NCBI GenBank assembly: GCA_965198855.1
Contig: CBDAPZ010000001.1
Coordinates: 930,001-994,000, forward strand
Direction of reading: 5' to 3'
Length of the DNA: 64,000 nt
From: BOG-908 sp965198855
GTDB taxonomy: Bacteria > Pseudomonadota > Alphaproteobacteria > Acetobacterales > Acetobacteraceae
The notes under the pieces are model-generated. The model saw only the letters and a list, made by a program, of their open reading frames with translations, was not told where the DNA came from and did no database searches. Below are positions 45,006 to 54,004 of the stretch, piece by piece. Numbering within the stretch: the stretch's first letter is position 1; each line of letters begins with the position of its first letter. Made by a program: the position numbers and the translations under genes.

Positions 45006-46541
45006 CTAACGCGCACGTAAAACAGCCACGTCCTGGTATCCAAATGCTTGTGACTTTATATCCTCGACAGTCATGACACGTGACCAGGCTGCGCGGGTAT
45101 GCGGCGGTGATTGGTGTGTGACGCGATAATATGTCGGGTCGTCGATCCTGCCGCCGAGGGCGGGATCTAGCAAAGTGTCGTCAAAGCCGTTTTCCTGCCA
45201 ATCCCGCCACCACGACGGACTTTGATGTGCAGAAGCAAACGCGGCCGCAGCGTATCCGCCGAAGGTGATCAACGCCAAGCCGCCCGGTTTAAGGAGACGA
45301 TTTATCTCATTGATCCAGGCTTCCTGCACTTTTGCGGTAAGATGCGTCATGACCGACAAGCCGACAATCAGATCGTAAGAACCGTCCGGCGCGCCCAACG
45401 GCGGCAAAAGAGGGGCGAGGTCGAACGTACCGCCTGGCAAATGCTTTTGGCACCATTCAATGTTTTCGGGATCAATGTCGGTTCCCGATATGTGCGCCTC
45501 AGGCCAGTTCTCAATGAAATGCCGCGTGACCCGGCCATGTCCGCAACCCCAATCGAGGACCTGTAGCCCCTCGCAACGGGATATCCCGTGCTTTTTTGCA
45601 AGGCTCTCAAAACCTTTGAAGGCGTTGTAACCGGTGAACGTGACAGTACGCTGGTTCGACCAGGTCTGCACGCGTGTCATCTGGTTCTCGTTCGAGGGAA
45701 ACCCCATAAAAGCCCGCAAGTCGTGGGGGATCCATAACCTGCTGCGATCCGGCCAAACGTCGGCAGCACCTGCCGCGGCCGCTTTCACCGGGTGTGATTT
45801 GGACGGTACCTTGATAGCGAAGCGAAACGTGAAAGCATCCGACCCCGGAGTGGATTCGGGAAGATTGATACGAACGCGGAAACCGGACATGTGGCCGTTC
45901 GGCCAATACCAGTAATGTTCACCGAATTCGGGCGAGGGCAGTGGGTATTCGAACGATCCAGACACGCCATCTGCGAATTCGACTGTCAACAAATCCGGGT
46001 CGCCGTTAGGCGGAAGATGCGCGCCGCTCACCGTCAGATAAGCGCCGTCGAATTCCAGCCATGGCGCGGAAAACAGCGCGTGCATGCCGGGGGAATAAAC
46101 GTCGCTTGCGAGAAGGCCTTGGCCGTTGACAAGAAGTGGCGGATCGAGGAGGTCATGCGCGAATATCAAGCGCTGTTCATCGGCGTCGTAACACTCGACT
46201 TCGATATTCTCCCGAGCAGAACGCGCGGGAAGGCTGCAAAGAAGCTCCCAGGCATGTGGCCCATCGGGCCGTCGCGTCGCCAGCAAGGTAGCGAAGTGCG
46301 ATCCATCCAGGACAACATCCGTTCGCAGATGAACGCTGCTTTCGTCGGCCACGTAGTCGAAGTGCATTCGCATCAATCGACCGTTCTGCACATCAATCGT
46401 CGCATGAGCCTCGTTCTGGCGAGGATCGCTGTGGGAGCCGAATTCGGGCAGAGGTCTCGAAACGAGGGTAAGTGGCTGGCGGGATGGCATAAGATAATGT
46501 CCTGCAGAATACAATGTGGTGAGCCGATACGCTGGTGGCAA
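45006..46541 (-). CDS. SAM-dependent methyltransferase with N-terminal beta-rich domain
   Basis: 511 residues (an internal Met at 46490 is an alternative start). Residues 1 to about 260 form an unrecognised, beta-rich region. The class I methyltransferase fold follows: motif I VLDWGCGHGR at 328-337, acidic loop SGTDIDPENIEWC at 352-364, then YDLIVGLSVMTHL and the LLKPGGLALITFGG strand. Begins 8 bp after the RTX gene stop. Target may be a sugar of the glycan or a residue of the RTX protein. A degenerate paralogue lies at 37579-38235. Confidence 0.8.
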   Translation of the reverse strand: MPPAYRLTTLYSAGHYLMPSRQPLTLVSRPLPEFGSHSDPRQNEAHATIDVQNGRLMRMHFDYVADESSVHLRTDVVLDGSHFATLLATRRPDGPHAWELLCSLPARSARENIEVECYDADEQRLIFAHDLLDPPLLVNGQGLLASDVYSPGMHALFSAPWLEFDGAYLTVSGAHLPPNGDPDLLTVEFADGVSGSFEYPLPSPEFGEHYWYWPNGHMSGFRVRINLPESTPGSDAFTFRFAIKVPSKSHPVKAAAAGAADVWPDRSRLWIPHDLRAFMGFPSNENQMTRVQTWSNQRTVTFTGYNAFKGFESLAKKHGISRCEGLQVLDWGCGHGRVTRHFIENWPEAHISGTDIDPENIEWCQKHLPGGTFDLAPLLPPLGAPDGSYDLIVGLSVMTHLTAKVQEAWINEINRLLKPGGLALITFGGYAAAAFASAHQSPSWWRDWQENGFDDTLLDPALGGRIDDPTYYRVTHQSPPHTRAAWSRVMTVEDIKSQAFGYQDVAVLRAR

Positions 46542-46549
46542 AAGCGCCT

Positions 46550-47968
46550 TTAGCCGTTGAACGTATGGCCAACCAGGCTGTGCATGCCGACAACGGTGAC
46601 GGTCGTGTTGTCAGACAGGGTGAACACAATATTCGTCTCGCCACCGATACCAGTCACTGTGTTGGCCCCGTTCAGAGCTGCATTGATCTGGTCTTGGCTG
46701 TAGCCCGAGAAGGTGATGATGTTGTTCGATGATGCGTTGAAATCATTCAAGGTGATGTGTGCACCAGCGCCAATATCCTGAGCATTGATGAGGAATACGT
46801 TGTTGCCGGCGCCACCGATGAGGGTTTCGTAACCTGCACCCGACACCAGCGTGTCGTTACCGGCGCCGCCCACCAGCGACTCGCTGATCTGCGATGCCGC
46901 CGCGGCATCCGATCCGTTGTAGCCAAATATCGCCAAGTTCCCCTGCGAGCCGGCAGCATTCAGCGTTTCGTTGCCTTCGCCTGCGACGAAGATGTTCGAT
47001 TGGCTCTCCGACCCTGCCGCCCAGTTGATCGTGTCACCGGCGGCACCAAACAGATCGGCCGAGCCTGAACCGCCGAATACGGACGACGATACATCGGTGC
47101 CTCCCATGAAGAGGAGCAAGCCGGCGCCGCCGTGTATTTCGTTGCCGCTCGCAAAGTCAAAGACGGCCGTCAAGCCCGCATGGGCGTTGATCGTGTCGCC
47201 ATCAGATGGCGCCGAGACGGGCAGCAGCACCACATCGGTATAATCCGACGACGACATGGCGGCGTTGATGAGCTGATCGGGTGCGCTGGCGATGACCGCA
47301 TCCTTGAGCCCGTCGGCATTCACGGTGCTCTGGCCATCAGCGAGATAGACATAATCGTTGAAATCGGCGTTCAGGTTGCTGAATGACACCGGTGCTTCAT
47401 CGTTGGTGTTGATCAGCGTGCGGCCGACGCCGGCATAAATGTCGGCGTGGTCGTAACCGGTATAGATTGTATCGAGCCCGGTGCCGCCATAGATCGTATC
47501 CGATGAGACGGAGGCAACGGTCTCGCCCACATACAGGTTGTTGCCGTTGACAAACAGAATACCGTTGTTGCCGCCATTGTCGAAGAAGGTGGCAGACGAG
47601 CCGGAGCCGCCGATGATGGCATCCGTGCCGGTGCCGGTTGCGGAGGTAACCACCGTTGTCGGGCCGTTTACGTTGTCGAACACAGCCTGATAGCCCGCGT
47701 TCACAAAAGCCGTGGTGCCGATGCCGGCGCCGCTGTCTTCATCAGGGCTGACCACCGCTTCGTTGATCAGCCCTGAGACAGGCGGAGAAAATGTGGTCAT
47801 CGTGCCTGTTTGCACGCCAAGCGAAAGGTTCAGTGAACCAGCTGTGACGGCATCATTGAGGTAGTGCTCGAGAAGCTGTGCGAAAGCCAGCGCCTGCTGT
47901 CCGCTGACAGTCAACACGGTGGAGCTTCCAACGGCACTGGGGATCGAGACTGAACCTGAAATTGGCAT
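46550..47968 (-). CDS. RTX-like secreted surface protein
   Basis: 472 residues, strongly rich in Gly, Asn, Asp, Ser and Thr, with almost no Lys or Arg and no Cys. Nonapeptide-like repeats are scattered: GGSGSSATFF, GGTGLDTIYTG, GGSGSADLFG, GGAGNDTLVSG and GGAGNNVFLIN, as in calcium-binding RTX proteins. There is no N-terminal signal peptide, consistent with type I export by a C-terminal signal, though no type I transporter gene is nearby. First gene of the minus-strand cluster, so it may be the carrier of the glycan made by the following genes. Confidence 0.7.
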   Translation of the reverse strand: MPISGSVSIPSAVGSSTVLTVSGQQALAFAQLLEHYLNDAVTAGSLNLSLGVQTGTMTTFSPPVSGLINEAVVSPDEDSGAGIGTTAFVNAGYQAVFDNVNGPTTVVTSATGTGTDAIIGGSGSSATFFDNGGNNGILFVNGNNLYVGETVASVSSDTIYGGTGLDTIYTGYDHADIYAGVGRTLINTNDEAPVSFSNLNADFNDYVYLADGQSTVNADGLKDAVIASAPDQLINAAMSSSDYTDVVLLPVSAPSDGDTINAHAGLTAVFDFASGNEIHGGAGLLLFMGGTDVSSSVFGGSGSADLFGAAGDTINWAAGSESQSNIFVAGEGNETLNAAGSQGNLAIFGYNGSDAAAASQISESLVGGAGNDTLVSGAGYETLIGGAGNNVFLINAQDIGAGAHITLNDFNASSNNIITFSGYSQDQINAALNGANTVTGIGGETNIVFTLSDNTTVTVVGMHSLVGHTFNG

Positions 47969-48515
47969 ATCGAACCTACAATACTTGCGTTAAGGGCTAA
48001 AAACGAACCTGCGGACGACTATACTATCGGCACGACAACACAGTGGCCGGCACGTCAGAAAACGTCGGAGGCGCGCACTCGAACGGCGACGCTGGGCAGC
48101 CTGCCTTGAAAGAAAACATCGGCCGGCGAAGGGCGCAGCATGGCTGCCGCCGACTGCATTCCGTAGCATGAACATACTATCCGTCTGAGTTCTCTGCGGG
48201 TCATTCTCATCCCTTCTTAGGTTCAGGTGTCTGCACGCCTCGCCAGTAAAGAGAAACCAACCTCTGCCTACAACCCCAAGAGGTAGTCCGCTACCGGAAA
48301 ATTACCTGGAATACAGATGATTGGCGCCATTTCTCTGTACGGCTTGATACACTTGCTGAATTCATCTCGGTGCACGCGTTGCGATGTCGAGATCAATCGG
48401 CGACAGCCGGGCGTAGAGTCACGCCCCAGGCTGCAGCGCACACACATGGTGCGCATTGAACCAGGCTTATCGAGCGGCGAAACCGGCGTGGGCGTGCCCG
48501 GCAGAACCGGCAACT

Positions 48516-49084
48516 TCAGTAGTAGCCCACGGTCGCGACGGTCGTGGTCATGGAGGGCGAACCAATGGGCGCCGCAACAAGCGTGCTCATCTCGAGGAAA
48601 TCGAAGGTCTTGAAATCGTATTTGGCGGTCATGGCCGAAGCGGGGGATACCGTGCCGACACAGATGCTCAGCAGCCCGCTTGTGGCCGCCGGCGTCGCCG
48701 TGGTGTCGGTGCCCGGCGAGCTCGCCACCGAGAATGGCATTCAGCAGGCCACCATTAATCGAGGCCAGTCCGCTGCCGGCGGTGAAGCTTGCCTCGCCGA
48801 TATTCTGCCCGATACTGAGCGCTGGCACGGTAAGATGCGCATTCGGCACCACGGCGCGCATAAAGCGCAACGGCACGTCCAGGCTTGTGCGAAGCTGCGC
48901 GGCGTTGTTTGGCAGCGCCCGCAACATAGCGTTGCGAGACAGCGACGCTGGCATTTTGCGTAGAGCTGCCGCTCGTCACAGCAACGATGTTGCTCGACGA
49001 GAATCCGTTTGCCGACAGAACCCCCAACGCTATGGATGATGCATTGGGAATGTTCTGTGCTGCGGCCATCGCGGCAAGATCCAC
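48516..49084 (-). pseudogene. TadG-like pilus-associated protein, multiple frameshifts
   Basis: A continuous protein can be read only by changing frame. Frame one (from 49084) gives DLAAMAAAQNIPNASSIALG..GFSSSNIVAVTSG..QNASVAVSQRYVAG. The next frame gives VPLRFMRAVVPNAHLTVPALSIGQNIGEASFTAG. The last gives TSGLLSICVGTVSPASAMTAKYDF..MTTTVATVGYY, ending at 48516. Breaks fall near 48930 and 48740. The content (LRFMRAVVPNA, Ala- and Ser-rich secreted part) fits the exported domain of Flp/Tad pilus TadG-like proteins. The N-terminal membrane helix is missing. Confidence 0.6.
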
Positions 49085-49128
49085 AAGCGTGACGAAGATC
49101 AGCTCGTTAGAAAAAGCCGTCTATGTGG

Positions 49129-49147
49129 AGAAAAGAAGCAAAAGTCT
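49129..49147 (-). repeat. T-rich dispersed repeat, partial third copy
   Basis: On the minus strand this reads AGACTTTTGCTTCTTTTCT, equal to the core of the repeats at 8516 and 30411 with one difference. It lies just before the TadG-like relic. Confidence 0.6.
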
Positions 49148-49343
49148 GTCATGTGACAGCACTGCTTCCCGAATGAAGATCGCTGGGTACACAAAGCTGT
49201 GAACCATATCTTCGGCAATTGGCTCATTCCGCGAAGCTAAAATAGTCGGGCTTGCAAGCTCGGCAATCTAAAGTTGTCTTACTTCCGACAAATAGATCGC
49301 GGCTATGTCTTGTTTTGGGGCGGAGTAGTGTACGGTGGCGCAA

Positions 49344-50078
49344 TCAGGCGGCGGACCTAATAGCGGATCTTGAGGCAACGAAGTCACGCACACGGGCATA
49401 GCAGGAGCAGGCGGCATGCTCCAGGCCGTGCCGGTTTTTGATGACGATTTTGCCACGGCCATGTCCGATCAAGCCGTCATCGGCCAGGGAACGCAGTGCG
49501 ACAGTAACCCCCGCGCGCCGCACTGAAATGATCGATGCGAGAAACTCGTGGGTAAACGCCAGTTCGTCTCCGTCGGAACGGTCGCGCGCCAGCAGCAGCC
49601 AGCGCGCCAGGCGTTGGGAGAGCGAATGCTGCGCGTTGCAAGCCGCCGACTGCGACACCTGGGCGAACACCAGCTCGATGTTTAATGCAACGAACGTCCT
49701 GAAGCGCGGCAGCTGTGTTACATATACACGCAGCATGTCGGCAGACATCCGATAACCCAATCCGCTCGTCTGCATAACGATGCGGTTGAACGAGACCACA
49801 TGAGAGCCCAGCATCGAGGTGCAACCTACGATGCCCTCCCGCCCACATAAAGCGACATCGGCACTCGCAAAGATGTTGTCGGCAGGCGGGATGATCGAGG
49901 CGATGCCCTGCGCGAGAAAGAACACTGACGATATCTGTTCGCCCGACTCGCAAAGCACTTGCCCTGGCACGAGACGTACGGCGGTCAAAGCCGATCTGAT
50001 ACGGCGCATTTCCTCGCTGGGCAAAGCGGCAAGGATATTATTTTCGGTAAAACTCGGCCGCCAAACTATGTCGTCCAT
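49344..50078 (-). CDS. Crp/Fnr family transcriptional regulator B
   Basis: 244 residues: N-terminal cNMP-type barrel, dimer helix (AQVSQSAACNAQHSLSQRLARWLLLARDR), winged helix (LAFTHEFLASIISVRRAGVTVALRSLADDGLI) and C-terminal HGLEHAACSCYARV with the C-x-CY motif. It lacks an FNR iron-sulphur cysteine set. It lies upstream, by coordinate, of the glycan cluster and behind a PAS-GGDEF gene on the same strand. It could control either. Effector unknown. Confidence 0.85.
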   Translation of the reverse strand: MDDIVWRPSFTENNILAALPSEEMRRIRSALTAVRLVPGQVLCESGEQISSVFFLAQGIASIIPPADNIFASADVALCGREGIVGCTSMLGSHVVSFNRIVMQTSGLGYRMSADMLRVYVTQLPRFRTFVALNIELVFAQVSQSAACNAQHSLSQRLARWLLLARDRSDGDELAFTHEFLASIISVRRAGVTVALRSLADDGLIGHGRGKIVIKNRHGLEHAACSCYARVRDFVASRSAIRSAA

Positions 50079-50565
50079 TCACGTCACTTTATACAGTGAA
50101 ATTGAGCCACCTATCGCGCGCCTTGCAATCTCAAGTGGCAAGGTGGTCGCGGTTCTGAGCCGGCGTAAGATGGAAAATGCAGCGCTACCAAATAATTGAT
50201 AGATCGACACGTCTCCAAAAGAAGATGTTGCGATGCAGCACGAACCATGTGAGGGGGTGACCAAATCGTCCAGCACTTTCACCTGCTCTGCCGAAGCGCA
50301 TTAGCCTCTGAACTCAGGATGCAGCAGCACCAGATGAGTGGATCAATACAGGCGAGAGTAGCACTCGCCTTTCATCGAATATTGCGCTAGCTCCGGCCTT
50401 TTAAGTCGTTGCGGTGAGAGCGCGGGAGCCGAGTTCACTATGGCGGCCGAGGCTTGTGCCTGGCTACGCTTTCAGCGGCACCGTACAAAAACTACCGGTG
50501 CATCGTACGTCGTTAAGTCTGGTTCCGAGCGTAAACTGGTGAAAAAAGGTGAGTGTGGCCTAAAC
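50079..50565. other. Non-coding stretch between regulator B and the PAS-GGDEF gene
   Basis: 487 bp. No supported gene. It should hold the promoter of the Crp/Fnr gene. I see no strong palindrome. Confidence 0.5.
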
Positions 50566-51627
50566 TCATCTGTCCGCCTCATCTAAACGATACGGTGCAG
50601 CGCGCATCAGAGATTCGTAGAAGCAATAGCCTCCCGCAAGCGTCGCCTTCACCCGGTAGAGCGCAGCATCGGCGCTTTGCAGCAAGTCGGCAGGCGTCGC
50701 CGTGGTGTCGTCGGCCAGCGATATGCCGATACTGCATCCCAGTTCCACTGCTTGTCCCCGCAGCTCGAATGGTTCGGAAAAGGCATTCAGCAAACGGTGC
50801 ACAAGCCTCTCGATGTCCGCGGTCTCGCTGATATCCGTTTGCAACACGATGAATTCGTCACCGCCATGCCGCGCCACGATATCCTGCTGACGCACGCAGT
50901 TGCGCAGCCGGCTAGCGACATGAACAAGAAGCTCGTCACCCGCGGCATGGCCCATCTTGTCATTGACCGACTTGAAGCGATCGAGATCGAGCGAGAACAG
51001 AGCCACGCGGGAACGTGGTGACGTGGATGCGAGAGCCGATTGCAATGTGTCCATCACCAGCCGGCGATTGGCCAGGCCCGTCAATGGATCATGGTTGGCG
51101 AGGTGCAGCAAAGCCGCCTCAGAACGTTCACGTTCCTGCTGTGCCTGCATCGCAGTGGTGACGTCGAACGAGAAGCCAACTATAGAATAGTCGGAAACGG
51201 CACGGCCCGTCACTTGCGTCCAGCGCAGCGTGTCATCGTGCCAAACGCATCGGAACGTGACATCCACATCCTGGCCATGCGTGAGGGCCTGCCGGAACGC
51301 CGACACGCAGCGGCGGCGGTCGGCGCGATGGATGGCCGTAAACAGTTTGGCAATGCTGATCGTTCGTGTCGCGACGCCGAGATGGGAACCGCACAGATCG
51401 CTTGTCTCGATCTTGGCAAATCCGGCTCTTTTTTCCCAGGCGCCAACCCCGGCTGATTGTAGTGCCGCCTGCAGCCTGCGATCGCACATCCATCTGCCGT
51501 CTTCTACGATCGGGATTTCACTCTCGGCACTGCTGCCAGTGACGGGCGCTTCGTCGTTCCGAGCGCTTGATGGTGATCTCTGTGCTGGTGAAGCGGCGTG
51601 ACCCTGGTGACCGATATGCACCAACAT
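50566..51627 (-). CDS. PAS-GGDEF diguanylate cyclase
   Basis: 353 residues, soluble. A PAS-fold domain (RLQAALQSAGVGAWEKRAG ... CVWHDDTLRWTQVTGRAV ... VGFSFDVTTAMQAQQ) leads by a coiled linker into a GGDEF domain (HDPLTGLANRRLVMD, then FSLDLDRFKSVNDKMGHAAGDELL). The catalytic HGGDEF is intact. RxxD (RQQD) five residues before it gives product inhibition. A c-di-GMP synthase by sequence. Related PAS modules occur in the GGDEF-EAL protein and in a relic near 58 kb, always close to a Crp/Fnr gene. Confidence 0.88.
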   Translation of the reverse strand: MLVHIGHQGHAASPAQRSPSSARNDEAPVTGSSAESEIPIVEDGRWMCDRRLQAALQSAGVGAWEKRAGFAKIETSDLCGSHLGVATRTISIAKLFTAIHRADRRRCVSAFRQALTHGQDVDVTFRCVWHDDTLRWTQVTGRAVSDYSIVGFSFDVTTAMQAQQERERSEAALLHLANHDPLTGLANRRLVMDTLQSALASTSPRSRVALFSLDLDRFKSVNDKMGHAAGDELLVHVASRLRNCVRQQDIVARHGGDEFIVLQTDISETADIERLVHRLLNAFSEPFELRGQAVELGCSIGISLADDTTATPADLLQSADAALYRVKATLAGGYCFYESLMRAAPYRLDEADR

Positions 51628-52002
51628 CTAGGAAGGCTCCTTACGACGATAGATCGCAGAAGGCCTTCTCACATGTGCAGGCAAGCCCGTCATCAAGTTC
51701 TCCACTAAACTCAATCGCACCGCGTCACCAAGCCGGACCGCTCTTTCTCGGCGCCAGCACGCAGCACGTGCATCCAGCTTAGAAATAATCTACGTGAAGG
51801 TGCCTTCTGCCGCTGTAATGTTCATGACAACTCACGAAGTCTTGAGGAGGTAGGTCGGATTGGAGCGAAGATTAAGCCTCAGGCTTTAGGAAGCCGCACC
51901 ATCGATCGGTACGCGGTCTACTCAAGCAACGAGCCAAGCCGGATTCGACACGTGCCACGACAATGCTCAGCTTTTGGTTGGGGGCCAGCGGAACAGAAGT
52001 GC
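51628..52002. other. Non-coding stretch
   Basis: 375 bp with scattered short open frames only; nothing recognisable. Separates the PAS-GGDEF promoter side from a dead Crp/Fnr gene. Confidence 0.5.
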
Positions 52003-52688
52003 CTACCTGCGGGCTACGGCTCCGTAGCACTCGCAAGCCGCCGCTTCCAGTCCGGCGCCATCCAGGATCGTTACTCTTCCATCACGAGAATAGTTGATCA
52101 ACCCGGCATGTTGCAGAATACGTGCGCTCACCGTGACGCTGGGACGATGGACGCCGAGCATAACAGCCAAAAACTCTTGCGTAAGCGGTAACTTATCATC
52201 GTCACCGCAGTCGCTGCCATCAGCAACCACCGTGCAAGCCGTTGCTCGGGCAGATGGATCCCGTTGCAAGCGGCCGTCTGTCCCACTTGTGCATGGAGGG
52301 TCTCATTGAAGCGAAGCAAAAGCGCCTCCAGCGTTCCATTACTCTCCGTGGCAGTGCGAATATCCCCTGCGGACATGCGCAGCGCCTGCCCAGGTCGTTG
52401 CACGTTCACTCGGGAAATTGGTATCAACATCTGCAAGCGGGCACGTGCCGAACATGCCTTCCCGCCCGATAACACCAAACTCGACCTGCGCACCGTCTTC
52501 GAAGTTGGAGACGAGCGACAGCATGCCTGCCAGGGGAAATAGACAAAGTCGATAGTAGCATCTTGCTGGATCAGTGTCTGGCGATGCTCCAGAGGAACGA
52601 GCGCAAGGTTCGGGAGAATCGATGCCAAAACATCATTGGGCAACAACGCCAGGATACTGTTACGGCCATCATCTAGCTTAGTTGTCAT
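52003..52688 (-). pseudogene. Crp/Fnr family regulator C, frameshifted
   Basis: Closest to regulator E at 58271-58996. The N-terminal part (LPNDVLASILPNLALVPLEHRQTLIQQDATIDFVYFP) is in one frame. The next block (MLSLVSNFEDGAQVEFGVIGREGMFGTCPLADVD) is in another. The protein then returns (VNVQRPGQALRMSAGD...LARWLLMA) and shifts again for the helix-turn-helix (DDDKLPLTQEFLAVMLGVHRPSVTVSARILQHAGLI) and the C-x-CY tail. At least three shifts, so it is dead. Confidence 0.85.
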
Positions 52689-52689
52689 T

Positions 52690-52790
52690 GCGGCTCTCCA
52701 CGCGGCGTGGGGGCGGGAGTGCTGGCTACTCTCAGTCGAAAACGGGCAAGGACGATGTCGCGATACGATGGCTTATGGGCTACGAACTTG
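52690..52790. repeat. Duplicated upstream block of Crp/Fnr genes, copy 1
   Basis: The region upstream of dead regulator C is homologous to that of regulator E. Positions 52711-52738 and 59017-59044 are identical over 28 bp (core GGAGTGCTGGCTACTCTCAG), and similarity extends on both sides. It probably includes the promoter. Confidence 0.7.
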
Positions 52791-53053
52791 AAGTTAGCGA
52801 GTGACAATCACCTAGAGGCAAGTCCAATTTGATGACGAAAGTGTGTTAGGCTTGCCAATGAATCGATTGGTTTGTCTGGGCACCATCTGCCCGCGATCTT
52901 CCAAAAGGTCGGGTTCGTTCAAAGCAGCCATTATGCACACGCTATCGCAAGAACGTGACTCTGGGTTGTAAGGTACAGTACTGCGACGCCTCCAGCGTTG
53001 CCCAATCTTTGTCTCTCTGGATGTTCACATATTGAGTAGAGAGGGCAAAATAC

Positions 53054-53911
53054 GTGTCTACTCGGTCTTGGTCGACAGGCGGCTTCATTCTTCTGGAAGA
53101 TAGTTGGGCCGCGGAGCCTGGTGCAAATGCACAAGCCCTCACAGTGCGCAACGATCTGTTACGAGGTCTTCCTCCACACGAATGGGGCGTGCTGAAACCG
53201 CATCTGAGCAGAGTGACCCTCGTGAGCGGGCAGGTGTTGCACGAGCCCGGTGAATGCATTTCAGACGTGTATTTCATCGAACGCGGATTTGCTTCGGTGA
53301 TGGCGATAACGGCAAAAAACACAGACTATGTCGAAGTGAGTCTCACTGGCCCTGAAGGCATGACCGGTCTTCCTATCCTGCTTGGTTCCGATGCCGTCAT
53401 GTTCAACAGAATCGTCATACAGATGGCGGGGGCTGGCATTCGCATGCCGGCCGCAGCCCTTCTCAACTGCCTTGCCTCAACACCGATTTTCCATCAGCGC
53501 CTAGTGCGGCTGCTCGAAACGTTCATGGCGCAGATTTCGCAAACCTGCGCCTGCAACAGCTTACATCGCACATCCGAACGGCTTGCCCGATGGCTTCTCT
53601 GTGCATTCGATCGCGCTGATGGTTTCGAAATATCCCTAAGCCAGACCTTCCTGGCAACAATGCTTGCGGCGACTCGTCCGGTCGTTACCACCGCCATGCA
53701 GGCATTCGCGCAACGAGGCCTCGTTCGATACGGCCGTTCCCGTATTCAGGTGATAGACCGGCCAGGCCTCGAAACGGTCGCCTGTTCGTGCTACGCACGT
53801 GTCAAAGCATTGACGGAATCCATTTCACACCGCCCGGAGCCGGGCAATGTACAGTGCGGTACTGTGGAAGGTCATTCGGCAACTCAACATTGTTTCCCAG
53901 GCGGCAAATGA
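53054..53911 (+). CDS. Crp/Fnr family transcriptional regulator D
   Basis: 285 residues from a GTG start, including a longer N-terminal lead and a 30-residue C-terminal tail compared with its relatives. The cNMP-like barrel starts at LTVRNDLLRGLPPHEWGVLKPHL. The dimer helix SQTCACNSLHRTSERLARWLL, the winged helix ISLSQTFLATMLAATRPVVTTAMQAFAQRGLV and PGLETVACSCYARV are all intact. It lies 93 bp before the GGDEF-EAL gene on the same strand, so a shared control of c-di-GMP turnover is likely. The start codon choice is uncertain. Confidence 0.83.
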   Translation: MSTRSWSTGGFILLEDSWAAEPGANAQALTVRNDLLRGLPPHEWGVLKPHLSRVTLVSGQVLHEPGECISDVYFIERGFASVMAITAKNTDYVEVSLTGPEGMTGLPILLGSDAVMFNRIVIQMAGAGIRMPAAALLNCLASTPIFHQRLVRLLETFMAQISQTCACNSLHRTSERLARWLLCAFDRADGFEISLSQTFLATMLAATRPVVTTAMQAFAQRGLVRYGRSRIQVIDRPGLETVACSCYARVKALTESISHRPEPGNVQCGTVEGHSATQHCFPGGK

Positions 53912-54004
53912 TGCATTTCTGACATATTTACTGCAAGTGCAGGTTGTGCTTTCATTGATTCGACTCCTAGGAAGGGGTTCGGCGAAGCATCACTGGAATA
54001 AAAC

